In this document: positions 30,672 to 41,762 of the stretch, in pieces
Position numbering within the stretch: the stretch's first letter is position 1
Layout of the letters: each line of letters opens with the position of its first letter
From: Leishmania mexicana MHOM/GT/2001/U1103
Lineage: Eukaryota; Euglenozoa; Kinetoplastea; Trypanosomatida; Trypanosomatidae
Reading direction: 5' to 3'
Length of the DNA stretch: 64,000 bases
Assembly (NCBI RefSeq): GCF_000234665.1
Contig: NC_018336.1
Coordinates: forward strand, 1 to 64,000
The notes under the pieces: generated by a model
Database searches by the model: none
What the model saw: the letters and a program-made list of their open reading frames with translations, nothing else
What the model was told of the DNA's origin: nothing
Position numbers and translations under genes: made by a program

Positions 30672-31492
30672 CTTCACCAGAGTGGGCCACGCAGCCGCGG
30701 ACTGAAGCACGGCGCACAGAGAGGAAGGAAGAGTACTTGCCACGGTGTGAGAAGGGCAAGTCGTTTGATGCCTCAACTTCCGCTGTCATATATATGTATT
30801 TGCGCCCGAGTCGCCCTCAACAGTCGCATACGCGTACATATATACATATATACATGTAAACAACAGGAGGTCACCAGAAAAGAGGGGGGACGACGGAAGC
30901 AAACGTTGGACAGCAGGCAAGAGCGCCGCTCGCAAAACAAAATATATGACAGACATCACACTATGACCCGGCAGGGCATCACAGTGGCGCACACCTCTCC
31001 ATCCTGCAGCCCAGAACAGCAACCAGCTTTCGAGGCAACAAGGACGACGACGCATACACGGGAAAAGATAGGGAAAGTCCCTGTGCCAGTGGAACCGAGC
31101 AGCACCGCAATGTGCGCCTATTGCTTCTTTCCCACCTTTACGATCGCTTCGAAATCCGCATGTCTATGCTGGGGATAGCTGCGCCAATGGGGCCACTACC
31201 ACAAGAGAGGAGGCAAAAACATGGTAATACATCGGAAGCTGTCCCCCCCCCGAGACGGTGTCTACTTCGGAGGAGAGGTCCATTTTGTGCTGTTGTCCAC
31301 TGCCTACTTGCAGGACTCATAGTGTACATGATAACGTCCCCAAATCCTACATCAGCTCCAAGAGAGGCAAAGAGGACGTCAGCTGCAAAGAAGGAGACAC
31401 ACGTCACCACGTAGGGATCGATTGCCCGGCTGAGTCACACACGTCCACATACGAGAGAGCAAGGCATGGACACGTGAAGGCCCGGAGGATAT
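30672..31492. other. Intergenic spacer with AT microsatellite
   Basis: Purine run 30718-30733 is the polypyrimidine tract for Prp31. An AT/CA-rich simple repeat lies at about 30786-30858. No gene is supported in the remainder. Confidence 0.55.
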
Positions 31493-32719
31493 CTACGACT
31501 GTGGGAACCGCGCAGGGGACAGCGATAGTTGCTTGAGATCGTTTTGCAACTTCCTCCACACGCTTCGGCGATTCAACAATGTGCTTCGCCGACTGTGGCT
31601 GCCCCCCTTCTCAACATAGGACCGCTTCGCGACTTGGTAGCTAAAGTATGCCTTCGCTTCCTCAATCAAGGCGCAGAGCTCCGCTTCGCTTGCGTCACCT
31701 CGCTCGCTGCTATGCACCGCATCGATAGTACACTTGTGAGGCTGTACAAGTCCCTGCTCTACCAGCGCACGCCACGCTTGTACTTGCGCCGTGCTCAGAA
31801 CACGCTCAAGTACCGTGTTTGAAGAGCCTACAACCGTGGTTTCGTCAACGTAGCCGAGGTGGACAAGACGCTCGAACAAGAAAAGCTGGCAGCGCGTCAT
31901 TTGGCGACTTGAGGGTAGAATCGTCTCCAGAACTGTCGGAAGAACCTCCCACAGCGCATCTTCCACGTCGAAGTCGATGGAAACAGGAAGGACGTCAATC
32001 ACGGTACCATGGCACTCCAAAACGTCCAGAAGCAGCGACAGAGACTTCACGTCCTGCCCCGCTGCAGCTGTCCTCCAGACCTCTGTCGTCGTCTTGCCAC
32101 GAAATGTGGTGGCGATAAACTCGTGGTAGAGGGGAAGGAGAAGGGCCACAACAGCCGCTTGATGCTCGAAGTGGGCGAGAAACAGCGTGGTGTGACCACA
32201 GAAACCACGATTGCGCCCGGCTGAGGAGGGCGGATTCCAGTGAGTGGGATTCAGAGGATCGGCGCCTAGGTCGCGAAGCAAACGAACACAGTCAACGTGG
32301 CCGTGCAGCGCTGCCAGGTGCAACGACGTGAGACCACTTGCATTGTACTCGTCCACTGCACAGCCACACTCAGTGACCAAAATATCGACCATGCAAGAGA
32401 AACCAAGGCCAGCGGCCACGTGTGTGGCGCTGTTGCCGCTCGCATCGCGTATGCGCGGGATTTGCGCAGTGTCAACTTGTGGGGCCGCATTTGACACCAC
32501 GTATGCATTCTCGGCGCGCACCATATCAGCGAAGTGCCTCATGCACATTTTGTACCGAATGAGCTCCATGCCAGGGCTCACGTCGAAGGGGTTGTCGCCG
32601 CGCACGAGAATCAGCAAAGTGGCGACATCATTTGTCGCCACCAAGTCAAGCAGATCGCGCTGAGGGAGTTTGTAGACAGGTGCCGAGGGCCCAGCAGGTA
32701 GCTCCACCGTGTTCGCCAT
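31493..32719 (-). CDS. Ankyrin-repeat protein
   Basis: A 408-residue protein from the ATG at 32719. Two clear ankyrin repeats span residues about 92-155: GNSATHVAAGLGFSCMVDIL followed by GLTSLHLAALHGHVDCVRLL, then DLGADP. A weaker third repeat (GHTTLFLAHFEHQAAVVALL) follows after a short insert. The rest is helical with no further motif, ending in a basic Ser-rich tail. Ankyrin repeats bind partner proteins; no enzyme domain is present, so this is probably a scaffold. Partner and location unknown. No membrane segment is seen in this version; the upstream extension beginning at 32767 would add a hydrophobic stretch but has no ATG. Confidence 0.8.
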   Translation of the reverse strand: MANTVELPAGPSAPVYKLPQRDLLDLVATNDVATLLILVRGDNPFDVSPGMELIRYKMCMRHFADMVRAENAYVVSNAAPQVDTAQIPRIRDASGNSATHVAAGLGFSCMVDILVTECGCAVDEYNASGLTSLHLAALHGHVDCVRLLRDLGADPLNPTHWNPPSSAGRNRGFCGHTTLFLAHFEHQAAVVALLLPLYHEFIATTFRGKTTTEVWRTAAAGQDVKSLSLLLDVLECHGTVIDVLPVSIDFDVEDALWEVLPTVLETILPSSRQMTRCQLFLFERLVHLGYVDETTVVGSSNTVLERVLSTAQVQAWRALVEQGLVQPHKCTIDAVHSSERGDASEAELCALIEEAKAYFSYQVAKRSYVEKGGSHSRRSTLLNRRSVWRKLQNDLKQLSLSPARFPQS

Positions 32720-33332
32720 CCTCCCAAGGGGCACGGGGGGAGCTAGGAGGAGCAGAATGACGGACAAAACACAACTACCGCTTCAGCACGCGTGCACATT
32801 GAGGTGTGAACGATGTTCACAGAGAAAAAAGAGGCGTCAAGGGCCACCGCCGTCTCCCTTCGTGTGAATGCAGGCCACCGAGTGTTGCTTCGAAATGATG
32901 TAAAGCGCGCGAGATCTCCAGTTGATCTGTGACAATAGAGAGAAAGAGAGGAAGCATGCAGCAGCAGTGGTGAGGGAAGGGCACGGCAGCTACACACACG
33001 CACTCCACACACAGACACACACAAAGCAGAAGCGGAAAGGGGCGACGCAGAGGGTCCAGAGGAGATTTTCGTTATTGCCATCGCGGTCCCTCCCTACCCC
33101 ATCCAGATCTGCCTGCCAGTCGCCGCAAGTGGCACGTGCGGATGGTCGAGATACTCCAATGCAAGATGCTGTCCTATTCCACCGCTGTCCGTACGGATTC
33201 TGTAAGTCGCCGTTGTGTTTTCCATTTCTGTTCTTCGAAGGATGAATGTGAGAAGCAGCAGATGCTGCCCATGGCGAATACACAAAGAAACGAAGAGAAA
33301 CGAAGAGAGAAGAAAACACTGCGACTCGAATA
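32720..33332. other. Intergenic spacer
   Basis: Purine runs at 32821-32833 and 32938-32955 are candidate polypyrimidine tracts for the ankyrin gene. No gene is seen. Confidence 0.5.
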
Positions 33333-34313
33333 TCAACCGTCGCTGCTCCACCCGCTGCTGAGACTTCGCTCAGTGTAGCCCTCTTCACAAAACATGCCAT
33401 ATGTGCTGCGCGATACCACGCGACCTCCCCGGCGCCCGGTGGAAGAGTCGGACGCCTCATCCTCCGCCCTCTCCGCGGACTCACCACTCCGGCCATCGGC
33501 GTCGTCCGGGTAGTCGTTACCCGAAAAGTCCTCGGCGTTGCTATCAAACTCGTCGTCTTTACGGTGATCTGGGTAACAGTACAGGTCCGCCGTAGCATCA
33601 CCTATGGCCTCCACGCACAACAGCTCATCGTATTCCTGCAGGAGCCGCCACATCCTTCCATCTGCATCCGTCTCCACCGCACCCCAGCGCGACGGAGACA
33701 CTAAGACCGAATCAGCATCCGCAGAGCTGTGGTCGCCAACGCTACAGGTGCGGCGTCGTGGCGCGAGGAAGTAGCAGGGGAGATCCTCGTCTTCCTCGAC
33801 TCTGTCACGCTTCAGACTGTTTCGAGTGCCTCCGGCGAGATAGTCTTCTGTTATCGCGAATTCACCAAATGCCTCCAGCATGGCATCCCCTTCCGTCGCC
33901 TTTGAATCCAAAACGAAGAGCTCCACCACGGCGGCACCATCATCTACGCGAGAGACACCATCACCGCACTCGATGACGACGCACTGCCCACTCGCGATGA
34001 GACGCTCCACTAGGGAGCAGAACGGTTGCGTCTGCTGCTTCGTGGAAACCTTCGGCATGAGTACCTTTGTCATTCCGGTCGACTGCTCCGCGTCCACGTG
34101 ACGTAGACGGCGAAAGACAAACTTGGTGCGACAGGAAAGGCTAGCTTGCAGGACTGGCGGTAGGGGGCCCATTTCCGCGCTGTCCCACTGCACCCGTACG
34201 TGAGTGGGCGGTGTCGCCTCCTCAACGAACCCATCACGGTCTCGCTTGCGGCTCACCTTGAGATACACACGCCGCTGACACACGTCGCCCGCAGGGCGGG
34301 TGGGGGTCGGCAT
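33333..34313 (-). CDS. IWR1: Iwr1 (SLC7A6OS)-like RNA polymerase II import factor
   Basis: A 326-residue acidic protein from the ATG at 34313. The N-terminus has the Iwr1 opening (VYLKVSRKRDRD). Near the C-terminus the family signature is clear: YDELLCVEAI, DLYCYPD, then an acidic block with DSNAEDFSGNDYPDD. Iwr1 binds RNA polymerase II in the cytoplasm and directs its nuclear import. The basic N-terminal patch is the import signal in yeast. Length is near the usual 300-350. The middle is poorly conserved, as in other members. The Ser/Arg-rich tail after the signature is extra. Confidence comes from the SNAED/NDYPD block. Confidence 0.8.
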   Translation of the reverse strand: MPTPTRPAGDVCQRRVYLKVSRKRDRDGFVEEATPPTHVRVQWDSAEMGPLPPVLQASLSCRTKFVFRRLRHVDAEQSTGMTKVLMPKVSTKQQTQPFCSLVERLIASGQCVVIECGDGVSRVDDGAAVVELFVLDSKATEGDAMLEAFGEFAITEDYLAGGTRNSLKRDRVEEDEDLPCYFLAPRRRTCSVGDHSSADADSVLVSPSRWGAVETDADGRMWRLLQEYDELLCVEAIGDATADLYCYPDHRKDDEFDSNAEDFSGNDYPDDADGRSGESAERAEDEASDSSTGRRGGRVVSRSTYGMFCEEGYTERSLSSGWSSDG

Positions 34314-35780
34314 GTATATCGCACAGAGCGGGTGCGCGAGTGTGAGAAGGCGTGTTTGACGCGTGAGAATTGCCTTCGTGGTCACGAGTGGCCGAGCACC
34401 TAAACAGGGAGAGACTCAAGTTACTTATCCATGTGCTTTCTGCGCACTGGGGGAGGGGACGGGGAAGCTCCCTATTGCACAGAAGTTCCATCAGTGGAGA
34501 AGGCTTCGATTTCCTGAACGCAGAGCGGGCTCAAATGTGTCCCTCTCCAGTTCTCCCCCTCCTGTATCGAGAGTGTGAAAAGCAGCGACAGAGAGAAGGC
34601 AAAGACTGCAGTTGCTTTCCGGCTAGAACTGTGAAGCAGCACGGAACGACAGAGAGAGCGGAGTCCATAACATAAAAGTAGGACTTCTCTTCGTTTTCAG
34701 CGCCCTCCAGTTCTCCTTCTGTGTCGTCACAACGGCGCCACCTTCGTGATACGCCTTGCCTCACCTTGTCCGAAGCGCAAGCGTCAGTCGTGAAAGAGGT
34801 GCATCTACGCTACTTCTCTCACTTCGTGGTTTCCTTTCGTTTCACATAAGGTACCTGCTCACTGTTCGTAACTTCAACACGTCCATTCAGCCCACCACGC
34901 ACGCCCTGCCGTCCGTAATCATTCGCCCAGAATGAAGAAAAGGGAAACCGAGAAGCACGCCAGAGGTACACCGAGATCATGGGGTCTTTCTGCAGACCTC
35001 TCCGCACCTCACCACATGTTACTAAGGCAGGTACGAACCTGAAAAGACGGAGAAAGAGAACGAGCCAACCCAGTACAAAAGATTTCGCCTTCGACGTGTA
35101 TGTCCCTTCTCTGCCACACAACGTGAGACAAGCTCCACTCGACGCCCGGCATGGCACAGGTGCCATCGCGTGGCGCGAAGCTGTCCTAGACACGCATGCA
35201 TACAAGCAACGCCCCGACCGAGTCACCACCAGCGGTGAGTACAGCATTTCACAGGCACAGGAGGGGTGGGGGCTGCGTGGCTCCCCCCACTACCCCCGAC
35301 AGAGCGAGTAGGGGTGTAGTGAGCACTGAGATATCATGCACTGGGGTGTTCTACATCAACAGGGCAGGCGAATGCAACAAGAAACCAGCTAAATCGCTAT
35401 AACGACCACAGTGCGGCATTGACACCATAACACCGTGCACCGCATCCATGATCAGAGGACCGTATTGAAGCCAAGAATCAATAAGCGTAAGTGGCCAACG
35501 CAAGCAGTGCTCTGCCGCAGAAGAGATGGCGGTTTTCCGCAGAAAATGCTAAATGACGCCCCAGACAGGCAGAGGCGACGTCTTCGAAGCGGCGATCGCC
35601 CCTATCCCCCTCTCCTCTGCCGAAGAGCGGCAGTGAGAGCGGAGGGCGACGGAGAAATCGCCTTTCCTGCAAGTTTCGTCACCTTGAGTGAAAAGACAAC
35701 CGCCTTCTTTTGCTTACCTTGACCTAGGTAAGCGACTGCGTCTCCCGAACTCCGACACCAAGGAGTCCCTGTGTGGCACG
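34314..35780. other. 1.5-kb spacer containing repeat element B
   Basis: Purine-rich block 34449-34467 is the candidate polypyrimidine tract for the Iwr1 gene. Element B covers about 35101-35370. The rest shows no supported gene. Confidence 0.55.
35101..35370 (+). repeat. Dispersed repeat element B
   Basis: The most divergent member of the A-D family. It aligns along its whole length with A and D, with scattered substitutions and a small deletion in the C-run. It shares with A the end ctacatcaacaggg, which C and D lack. It lies downstream of the tetraspanin-like gene (35781-37124), antisense to it, about 410 bp after the stop. Confidence 0.8.
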
Positions 35781-37124
35781 TCAGCTGCGTTTTCGGTTCG
35801 CTCCGCGACAGTCGTCAGCGCCCTCTCCCTTTAGCATCATAGCGCTCTCTTTGGCTGATGAGCACGGCGAGTTCAAAGGCATGAAGTCGGATGAGCGGGA
35901 CCGCTGATGGTTGGTGATGAGAGCAGCGAAGCCGGCCACGAGGCTGCAGACCGTCATTCCGAAAAGGAGACACATATCGAAGCCAATTGTCGCAGATAAG
36001 TGGCCAATGAAGTAGTCCTCGCAAGATGTGGAGTGTGCCGGTGAAATTATCACCGACCTATTGGCAAGTGCGCAGGCGGTGGAATAGAGTGGGTAGTCCT
36101 CGTTGACGTCAATGTGCGCGGTGATCGTTCCGCACTGATCTTGCACCACTTTTGTGACGTCTTCCAAAAAGCCGTTGTTGTGGTGGTCACGGCGCCGCTT
36201 CACGGCTTTGCCATTCTGCATCGTGACAAAGCAGAGGGAGCTCCACACCTCATCGTCCACCATCAGCTCCTCTTCACTCACGTTCAGTGAAGCTGTGTTG
36301 GTCACGCAGCACGAGCTGAAACCGGAGCAGGGATACGCGTACTCCCAGAGGCACTGGCTCGCCTCGCCATCCAGTTTTTCCAGCACGTCTTGAAAGAGCT
36401 CGAGTGACGTGTTCTGCCACACGCCCAGCTGCCCGGTGAAAAAAACACGGAGCAGAAAGTAGAGAAGCACGAAGCCGTGGACCAACACCAGCAGACCGTA
36501 GCCCATGAGCCACTTGCCTGGCCGCCGTCGCTCCGGATCACCAAGAACCCACATACCCGCTGCTCCGACCAGCACCGATGGTATGAGCAGCACCTGCAGG
36601 CCGTGTTGCAACATACCCACCACATGTGGCATCCACGATGTGGGCAGCGTGCTCATCTCCGTAACACTGACAACGTTGTTGAGCGATTTCTCTATGCGTG
36701 TAGCGAGAGACGTCGTGAGAGAAGGTGCAATGAAGAACACTGTGATGCACCCGAGAAACGATATTGCGAAGAGCATCACTGCAACTACCAGAGCCATGCC
36801 CGGCTCTGTCAGTGAGAACTGAAACGCCTGCACAACATGCGCCCAGTGCAGGGGAAACGACGAGAATAGCACCGCCACCGTGGAGGTGGGGAATGCCAAG
36901 GAGTCAGTGGTGGCATAGCCCATGTCTGCCGCCACAGTGGCGGAAGCATCCCTGCGTGCTAACGGCGTCGTCACCGGCTTTCTCTGTGCACGTAACGGCG
37001 CTGTGACGTGAACTTCCACGGCGATGTCGCCATCCTTTTTCATGACGTCAATCCAAGAGCTTGCTAAGGTGCCAGGTCGCCGCGCCTCCTCACCGGGTGC
37101 CGGAGTGGTGTCTCCGGTCGGCAT
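35781..37124 (-). CDS. Tetraspanin-like membrane protein
   Basis: A 447-residue protein from the ATG at 37124, just after a polypyrimidine tract (purines 37138-37158). An N-terminal cytoplasmic region of about 115 residues precedes four hydrophobic helices. TM1 and TM2 are separated by a short region, TM3 follows closely, and a large loop of about 150 residues precedes TM4. The loop carries paired cysteines (PCSGFSSCC) and several more Cys, the plan of the tetraspanin large extracellular loop. Tetraspanins organise other membrane proteins. The classical CCG motif is not exact, so divergence or convergence is possible. A second tetraspanin-like gene lies next upstream on the same strand. Confidence 0.72.
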   Translation of the reverse strand: MPTGDTTPAPGEEARRPGTLASSWIDVMKKDGDIAVEVHVTAPLRAQRKPVTTPLARRDASATVAADMGYATTDSLAFPTSTVAVLFSSFPLHWAHVVQAFQFSLTEPGMALVVAVMLFAISFLGCITVFFIAPSLTTSLATRIEKSLNNVVSVTEMSTLPTSWMPHVVGMLQHGLQVLLIPSVLVGAAGMWVLGDPERRRPGKWLMGYGLLVLVHGFVLLYFLLRVFFTGQLGVWQNTSLELFQDVLEKLDGEASQCLWEYAYPCSGFSSCCVTNTASLNVSEEELMVDDEVWSSLCFVTMQNGKAVKRRRDHHNNGFLEDVTKVVQDQCGTITAHIDVNEDYPLYSTACALANRSVIISPAHSTSCEDYFIGHLSATIGFDMCLLFGMTVCSLVAGFAALITNHQRSRSSDFMPLNSPCSSAKESAMMLKGEGADDCRGANRKRS

Positions 37125-39289
37125 TTTTGAGATGCACAAAGAGGTGGGAGAGAAAAAGCGACAACAGCCCCCGCCGCAAGCGAAGGACGACGAAACAAGA
37201 GAGGCGCAAGAAAAAGACAGCAGACCTGAGGCAGGTAAAAACGGAATGCAAGGTCGATGGGTCTCTGGCCAGCGTTTTCCTTCTCGTTGCCGAGTAACAG
37301 AGCAGGGCGATCGCTCACAAGTCCGGTGTGACAACGACCACGCACGAAGAAACAACGCGCGTAGACACGAGGACAAGAAAAACAACGCGGAGTTTGTGAG
37401 CGAAATCACGAGTCATAGGAAAGCGTCCGAGCACAGCCCCATGGGGAGGAGCTACAATGGTGTGATAAAAGCAGGGAAGAGGGGAGGGAGAGAGAGGGAG
37501 GGAGGCGAGAAGATGTCCGTGCACAGAGAGTTGTGTGGTGAGTTACAGGAACCAGAGCACAAAAAGAGAGAAGGGAAACACTGAAGAGGAGGGCACACGC
37601 GAAAGCTGACAAAAAATGAATGAATGCTCAACGAAGCACCGCCGTGCGTGCGCGCGTATGTGATGGAGGGAATGGAGGGGGAGAGGAGAAGGAGAGAATG
37701 AGAGCCGGGTGTCCAGTTGCGTCGCGTCGACTGAGGCACAGATTGATTTTTTTCTCAACTGTGCTGACTCGGTCGTGGTGTAGACCCCGCCTGTGGTGGG
37801 AGCGTGCAGAAACTATGGTGCAGCCAACGGCTGGGAAAGAGCGAATTCGACGAGGCAATGGGGACCGGGGAAAGAAAACCAGAAGAGAAGGTGAAACACC
37901 AACACAGATGGAGCTAGAATAGAAATAAAGGGGAGGGAAGCCTCTACTCAAAGGCAAGGGGAGATGAGAAGCATACGAGACGAGGAAGGGGGTGGGACGG
38001 CGGGCTTGTAGAGCTGTGCACCAGTTAATTAAAAGCGCGTGTTCCGTGTGCGACGTAGAGATATAGGTATCACACCTTCCTGGTGGCACCACGGAAAGAA
38101 CCAGAAGAACGAGAAACTGTGATAAGCCCAGTAAAACTTCCCCGCTTATAATCAGCCAAGGGATATGGCAGCACAGGGGAAGAAGAAATCAAATGAAGAA
38201 ACAACAGATGAGGTACACAGGTCAACCAGATGGCAGCACGACGACGAGGTGGGATGCCAAGCAGCTCTGCAACTCTCACGAGTTTCTCGTCTGATGCCGC
38301 AGACTCGGTGCGGCTACGCAGGCTACACAATCAACTATACCTCTCCTGTTGGTGCGCACTACCGGCAGTGCAGGGAGAACAGTCTGGAGCAGAGGCGCTG
38401 CGCCGAAACGAAAAGAGACACGAAGCACGGTGGCAGCAACACCCTTGTACGTGATCTGCGGCCCTCTTTACAGCGCCAGTACCCGCGAAGAGCAACGAAA
38501 GGCTATGAAAAGGAGAGTAGAGAGAGGCGAGAGATCGAGGAAATAGATTGCGCTGCAATAGGGGATAACTAGATCGATAGCACAGGGTGCAGAAAAAGAC
38601 GCGGTGCGCGACGGAGAACATTGGCTCTCACCCTTGCACTCACTACGTCATCCTACAAGACCGGGGGTGCGGAGGGTGAAGCGGCGGCGCACTGCTGCTA
38701 AACAACAGCAAAGCTCCTCTGCGCACATCTGCTGCTTTCCTTTCCATTTTTTCTCTTCGGTAACGAAGTCCGGTTGACGTACGGCTGCAGACGTCGGTGC
38801 TCCCATTGCAAGACACCTGCGATGTCGCGGTTTTCTGCTTGATAGCAGTTACGCACAAGGCGTTAGGAACGTACTGAAGCATCTTCCAGAGCGATGTCCA
38901 TTCCACTTCTTCTTGCCTCTTGGTCCATCTGCACCGTTCTTTTTTTCTTTCTCGATATCACCGCTGAGGGCAAAGCGCTCAGACTTCAGGTAAGCAAGCA
39001 AGCAAGGGACAAGGAAGGCAAGCTGCATTGAAAAAGGATCCAGCGGCAGTATCGGCCAAAGAAAAAAAAGAACGCGACGAACGAGCGCACGCACATCACA
39101 CTGTCTGGCCTCTGTACTCATCGACAGCGCGCAGGATCCAACAATGCGGATCCTGCCCTTCCCCTGGATATGGAGGCACGCTCATGGACATCTGCTGGCT
39201 AGCGCGGGTGTACACCACAATGAGATAGCGCTGGGCCGTAGCGGTAATGAGGAAGGAAGGTGGTCAACAAGGGAGGGAGGGCCGGCTCT
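37125..39289. other. 2.2-kb gene-free interval
   Basis: Long purine-rich stretches (37138-37158 and about 37467-37510) are pyrimidine tracts in sense. Open frames here are short and low-complexity on both strands. At 38079-38092 a tggtggcaccacgg word occurs, but I see no full retroposon signature around it. No gene is supported. Confidence 0.5.
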
Positions 39290-40213
39290 TTAGAAGCGGT
39301 GTAGCATACGATTGTCAACGCGCGGCTTCCATCGTAAACTCGCCACGGTTATGCCGCTGAGAATAAGAAAGAAAACGGTGCATGATGACGGTAAAAAGAT
39401 TAAATAGTAAAACCTGGATCTCAGTAACGACGTCAGCACTGCCTCACATGTCTGACCATACTTGGCGTTCTCAGCTGAGCAACGCGAAGCGCACATGGTG
39501 TGCGGCCACTCCACCTCCTTGCGCGTGTCAATATCGAACGTCGTTCCGTTGGCGGCCTCGAGATAGCAAGCAGTAGGCTCCATAACGGCACCTCGAAGCA
39601 GGGCTTCGTTCAGAGCAGCGCCACGGCAACACTGACCTTTCTTGAAACCGGAGCACTCCAGCTTATTCTCTATGTCGCACACCACACCAGGCTTCGCCGC
39701 CACCAGCTTTGCCCACACTGCCTGCAGCCCATTGAGATCGTGCAGCCGAGCATAGGTCATGTAGGTCACAAGCGTCCCACACAGAACTGCGTATGAGAAG
39801 AACAGCGCGGCAAGGAACATCAAAGGGGAAGAACGTTTGCAGCAGCAGCTGGCGACGCATCCGAGTATGCCAGTCGCAAGGATAAGGATACCAGCGGCGA
39901 GCGCGAGCACGCCGCTGGTGGTGCAGGTTGCGCCAAACGACGAAAAAGCAGGGAAGCAGCTGGAGAACCACACAAGCACTCCCGCTCCGAAGAGACTGAG
40001 AACGCCCGAAAAAAGGCCGACGAGGGCGCGGTACTTGTTGAGCCGCTGCCACCACGTGCTTTGGTTGAGATTTGGGGCACCGTTTAGTTGCCTGTACACA
40101 TCGTTCACCCAGTCGATGTCGTCATCCTCCTCAACCTCCATGGCAGCACCCGAAGCGAGGGCATTCGGATCTCCCTCCTCCGTGAGCAGACGGGCACTAT
40201 CTAAGATGCTCAT
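39290..40213 (-). CDS. Tetraspanin
   Basis: A 307-residue protein from the ATG at 40213. An acidic N-terminal region of about 60 residues is followed by TM1 (ALVGLFSGVLSLFGAGVLVW), TM2 (VLALAAGILILATGILGCVA), a Cys-rich juxtamembrane CCCK, TM3 (LMFLAALFFSYAVLCGTLVT), a loop of about 115 residues and TM4 near the C-terminus (YYLIFLPSSCTVFFLILSGI). The loop holds CSGF..GQCC and several further Cys, matching the tetraspanin large loop. Expected at the plasma membrane or flagellar membrane. A tract of purines at 40339-40358 is the splice-site pyrimidine tract. The neighbour at 35781-37124 shares the plan but not obvious sequence. Confidence 0.85.
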   Translation of the reverse strand: MSILDSARLLTEEGDPNALASGAAMEVEEDDDIDWVNDVYRQLNGAPNLNQSTWWQRLNKYRALVGLFSGVLSLFGAGVLVWFSSCFPAFSSFGATCTTSGVLALAAGILILATGILGCVASCCCKRSSPLMFLAALFFSYAVLCGTLVTYMTYARLHDLNGLQAVWAKLVAAKPGVVCDIENKLECSGFKKGQCCRGAALNEALLRGAVMEPTACYLEAANGTTFDIDTRKEVEWPHTMCASRCSAENAKYGQTCEAVLTSLLRSRFYYLIFLPSSCTVFFLILSGITVASLRWKPRVDNRMLHRF

Positions 40214-40834
40214 TTGAAGGTGAAAACCAGATTTGTGCAGGACGCAATGAAACCTGGCAAAGTAGCCTTACACAGTTGCGCATACATACAGCATGCAAGC
40301 CCTACAGGGTGGGGTGCAAGCGTGAGCGTAGAGATGTGAGAAAAAGGAGAAGGAAAAGCGAAAGACAAAGCGAGACATGGACGGTGTGGCGCAGTGACAG
40401 CATGACGTGTTTACAACCGCACGAAGACGATCAAACAACACAACGGAGTAACTTGAGGTAGCCATTTCACCAGGTGACAACGACGGTGCTCTCGCAACCG
40501 CTGGTGTGAGCCTCGGCAACGTTGAGCGTGTACGCACAGACGATAGCCGGCAAAGGTTGCCTAGAAGCAGCCGATGCAAAGAAAAATAGTCAAGAGGCAA
40601 ACGTCGGCACTGTTGCAGCGCGCTCGCCATCCACGTGAATTGGAGAGAGGAAGATCAGTTTCAGGCCACGCCTCTGTGTATGTGTGTGTGTGTGGGTGTC
40701 TGTCTGTCTGTGTACGTGTCGACAACGGTAAGATGAGGATTAGGAGGAAGGAGGCAGCCGCTTATTCCGCATGCCTCATTCCATCTTTGGGCGAAATGTG
40801 TCGGTCGACGCGTCGCAGGTGACACGAAGCACTG
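40214..40834. other. Intergenic spacer
   Basis: Purine-rich block 40339-40358 serves the tetraspanin gene. A TG/TC simple repeat lies at about 40677-40712. No gene is seen. Confidence 0.5.
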
Positions 40835-41433
40835 TCACACCCAAGCGGCCGTACCGACTCCCGTAGAGTGAAAAAGCGCACTGTGGGTTTCCCCGCAAGA
40901 CTCAGTGCCGTGGAAAGGTCCCTGCGTCATCTCACGCCCCCCCCCCTCGGTCGCCTCGGCGTCGTATGGATAAACGGAAAAAACCTGAATGGCCAAGTAG
41001 GGAGCCGTTGCAGTGTCCCACAGCTGCGGCGTGAAGCTGAAAGACACCGGACCAATAGGTCTTTTCCCTCTCCGCAATCACTCGTAGATACGCCGCGGTA
41101 AACCTGTGGCGGTTTCGGCATAAAAGGATAGCGGCCGGGGTGCGGCTCTTCCACTGTAACCAGTCCATTTCGAAATGGGGCGCACAGGGTGTTAAGGTTG
41201 AAACGGAGATCCGCGTTAGGGTGGTAGTGTGCGCACAGCTGCTCCAATGTATAATGCCATGCACTGTCACCCCCCATGTGGTAAACCACACGAGGTGTTG
41301 CCGCCTCTCTCTCGTGTTGCGCCGGTGCCTCTACATCCGCAGGAGCACTGACATGTACATCTGTGTCTCCATTCCTCGTGGGCGATCCTTCAGGAGGGCA
41401 TTGTAGGTGTCGCTTCTCCACACGAGGCCACAC
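40835..41433 (-). pseudogene. Decayed unknown gene with a frameshift
   Basis: Two minus-strand frames together read like one protein. The frame from about 41433 to 41060 contains a credible segment (FNLNTLCAPFRNGLVTVEE, then PPQVYRGVST) and then turns into low-quality Arg/Ser/Cys sequence. A second frame, open to 40835, becomes protein-like at exactly that point (RPIGPVSFSFTPQLWDTATA, then IQVFSVYPYDAEA). The switch lies in an AG-rich run near 41062-41072, so a small indel is likely. There is no ATG at the 5' end of the frame. Family not recognised. A sequencing error at the run cannot be excluded. Confidence 0.6.
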
Positions 41434-41762
41434 GAAGCACTATTGTGCAGGTTTTTGTTCACAGCCCGCAAGAGGCAGAGGCAGCAGCAGTGCAGTCAGA
41501 CGACTAGCCGGCGAACATGTTACGCTCAAATCCTATGCAGCCAAGGGCGTCTGCAGTGAGCTCATAATGCTCCACCAATGGTGGCGCCAAGCATGGCTAG
41601 CCGCGGCTAGGGGAAGATAAAGGACCGGCGCACTGCCCTCCTTGAACAGACCCCACGTCAGACTGTCACCGACGACGGCTCCACGCCGAAGGCGACGCTC
41701 CTGTAGGTCTCGCGCATGCCTGCTTTACCGCATGACTGCACCAGTGCCTTCACAAAAGGTAC

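Noticed and set aside
38079..38092. Word resembling part of the ingi/SIDER signature
   Set aside because: Only a short match without the rest of the signature, so a retroposon cannot be called.
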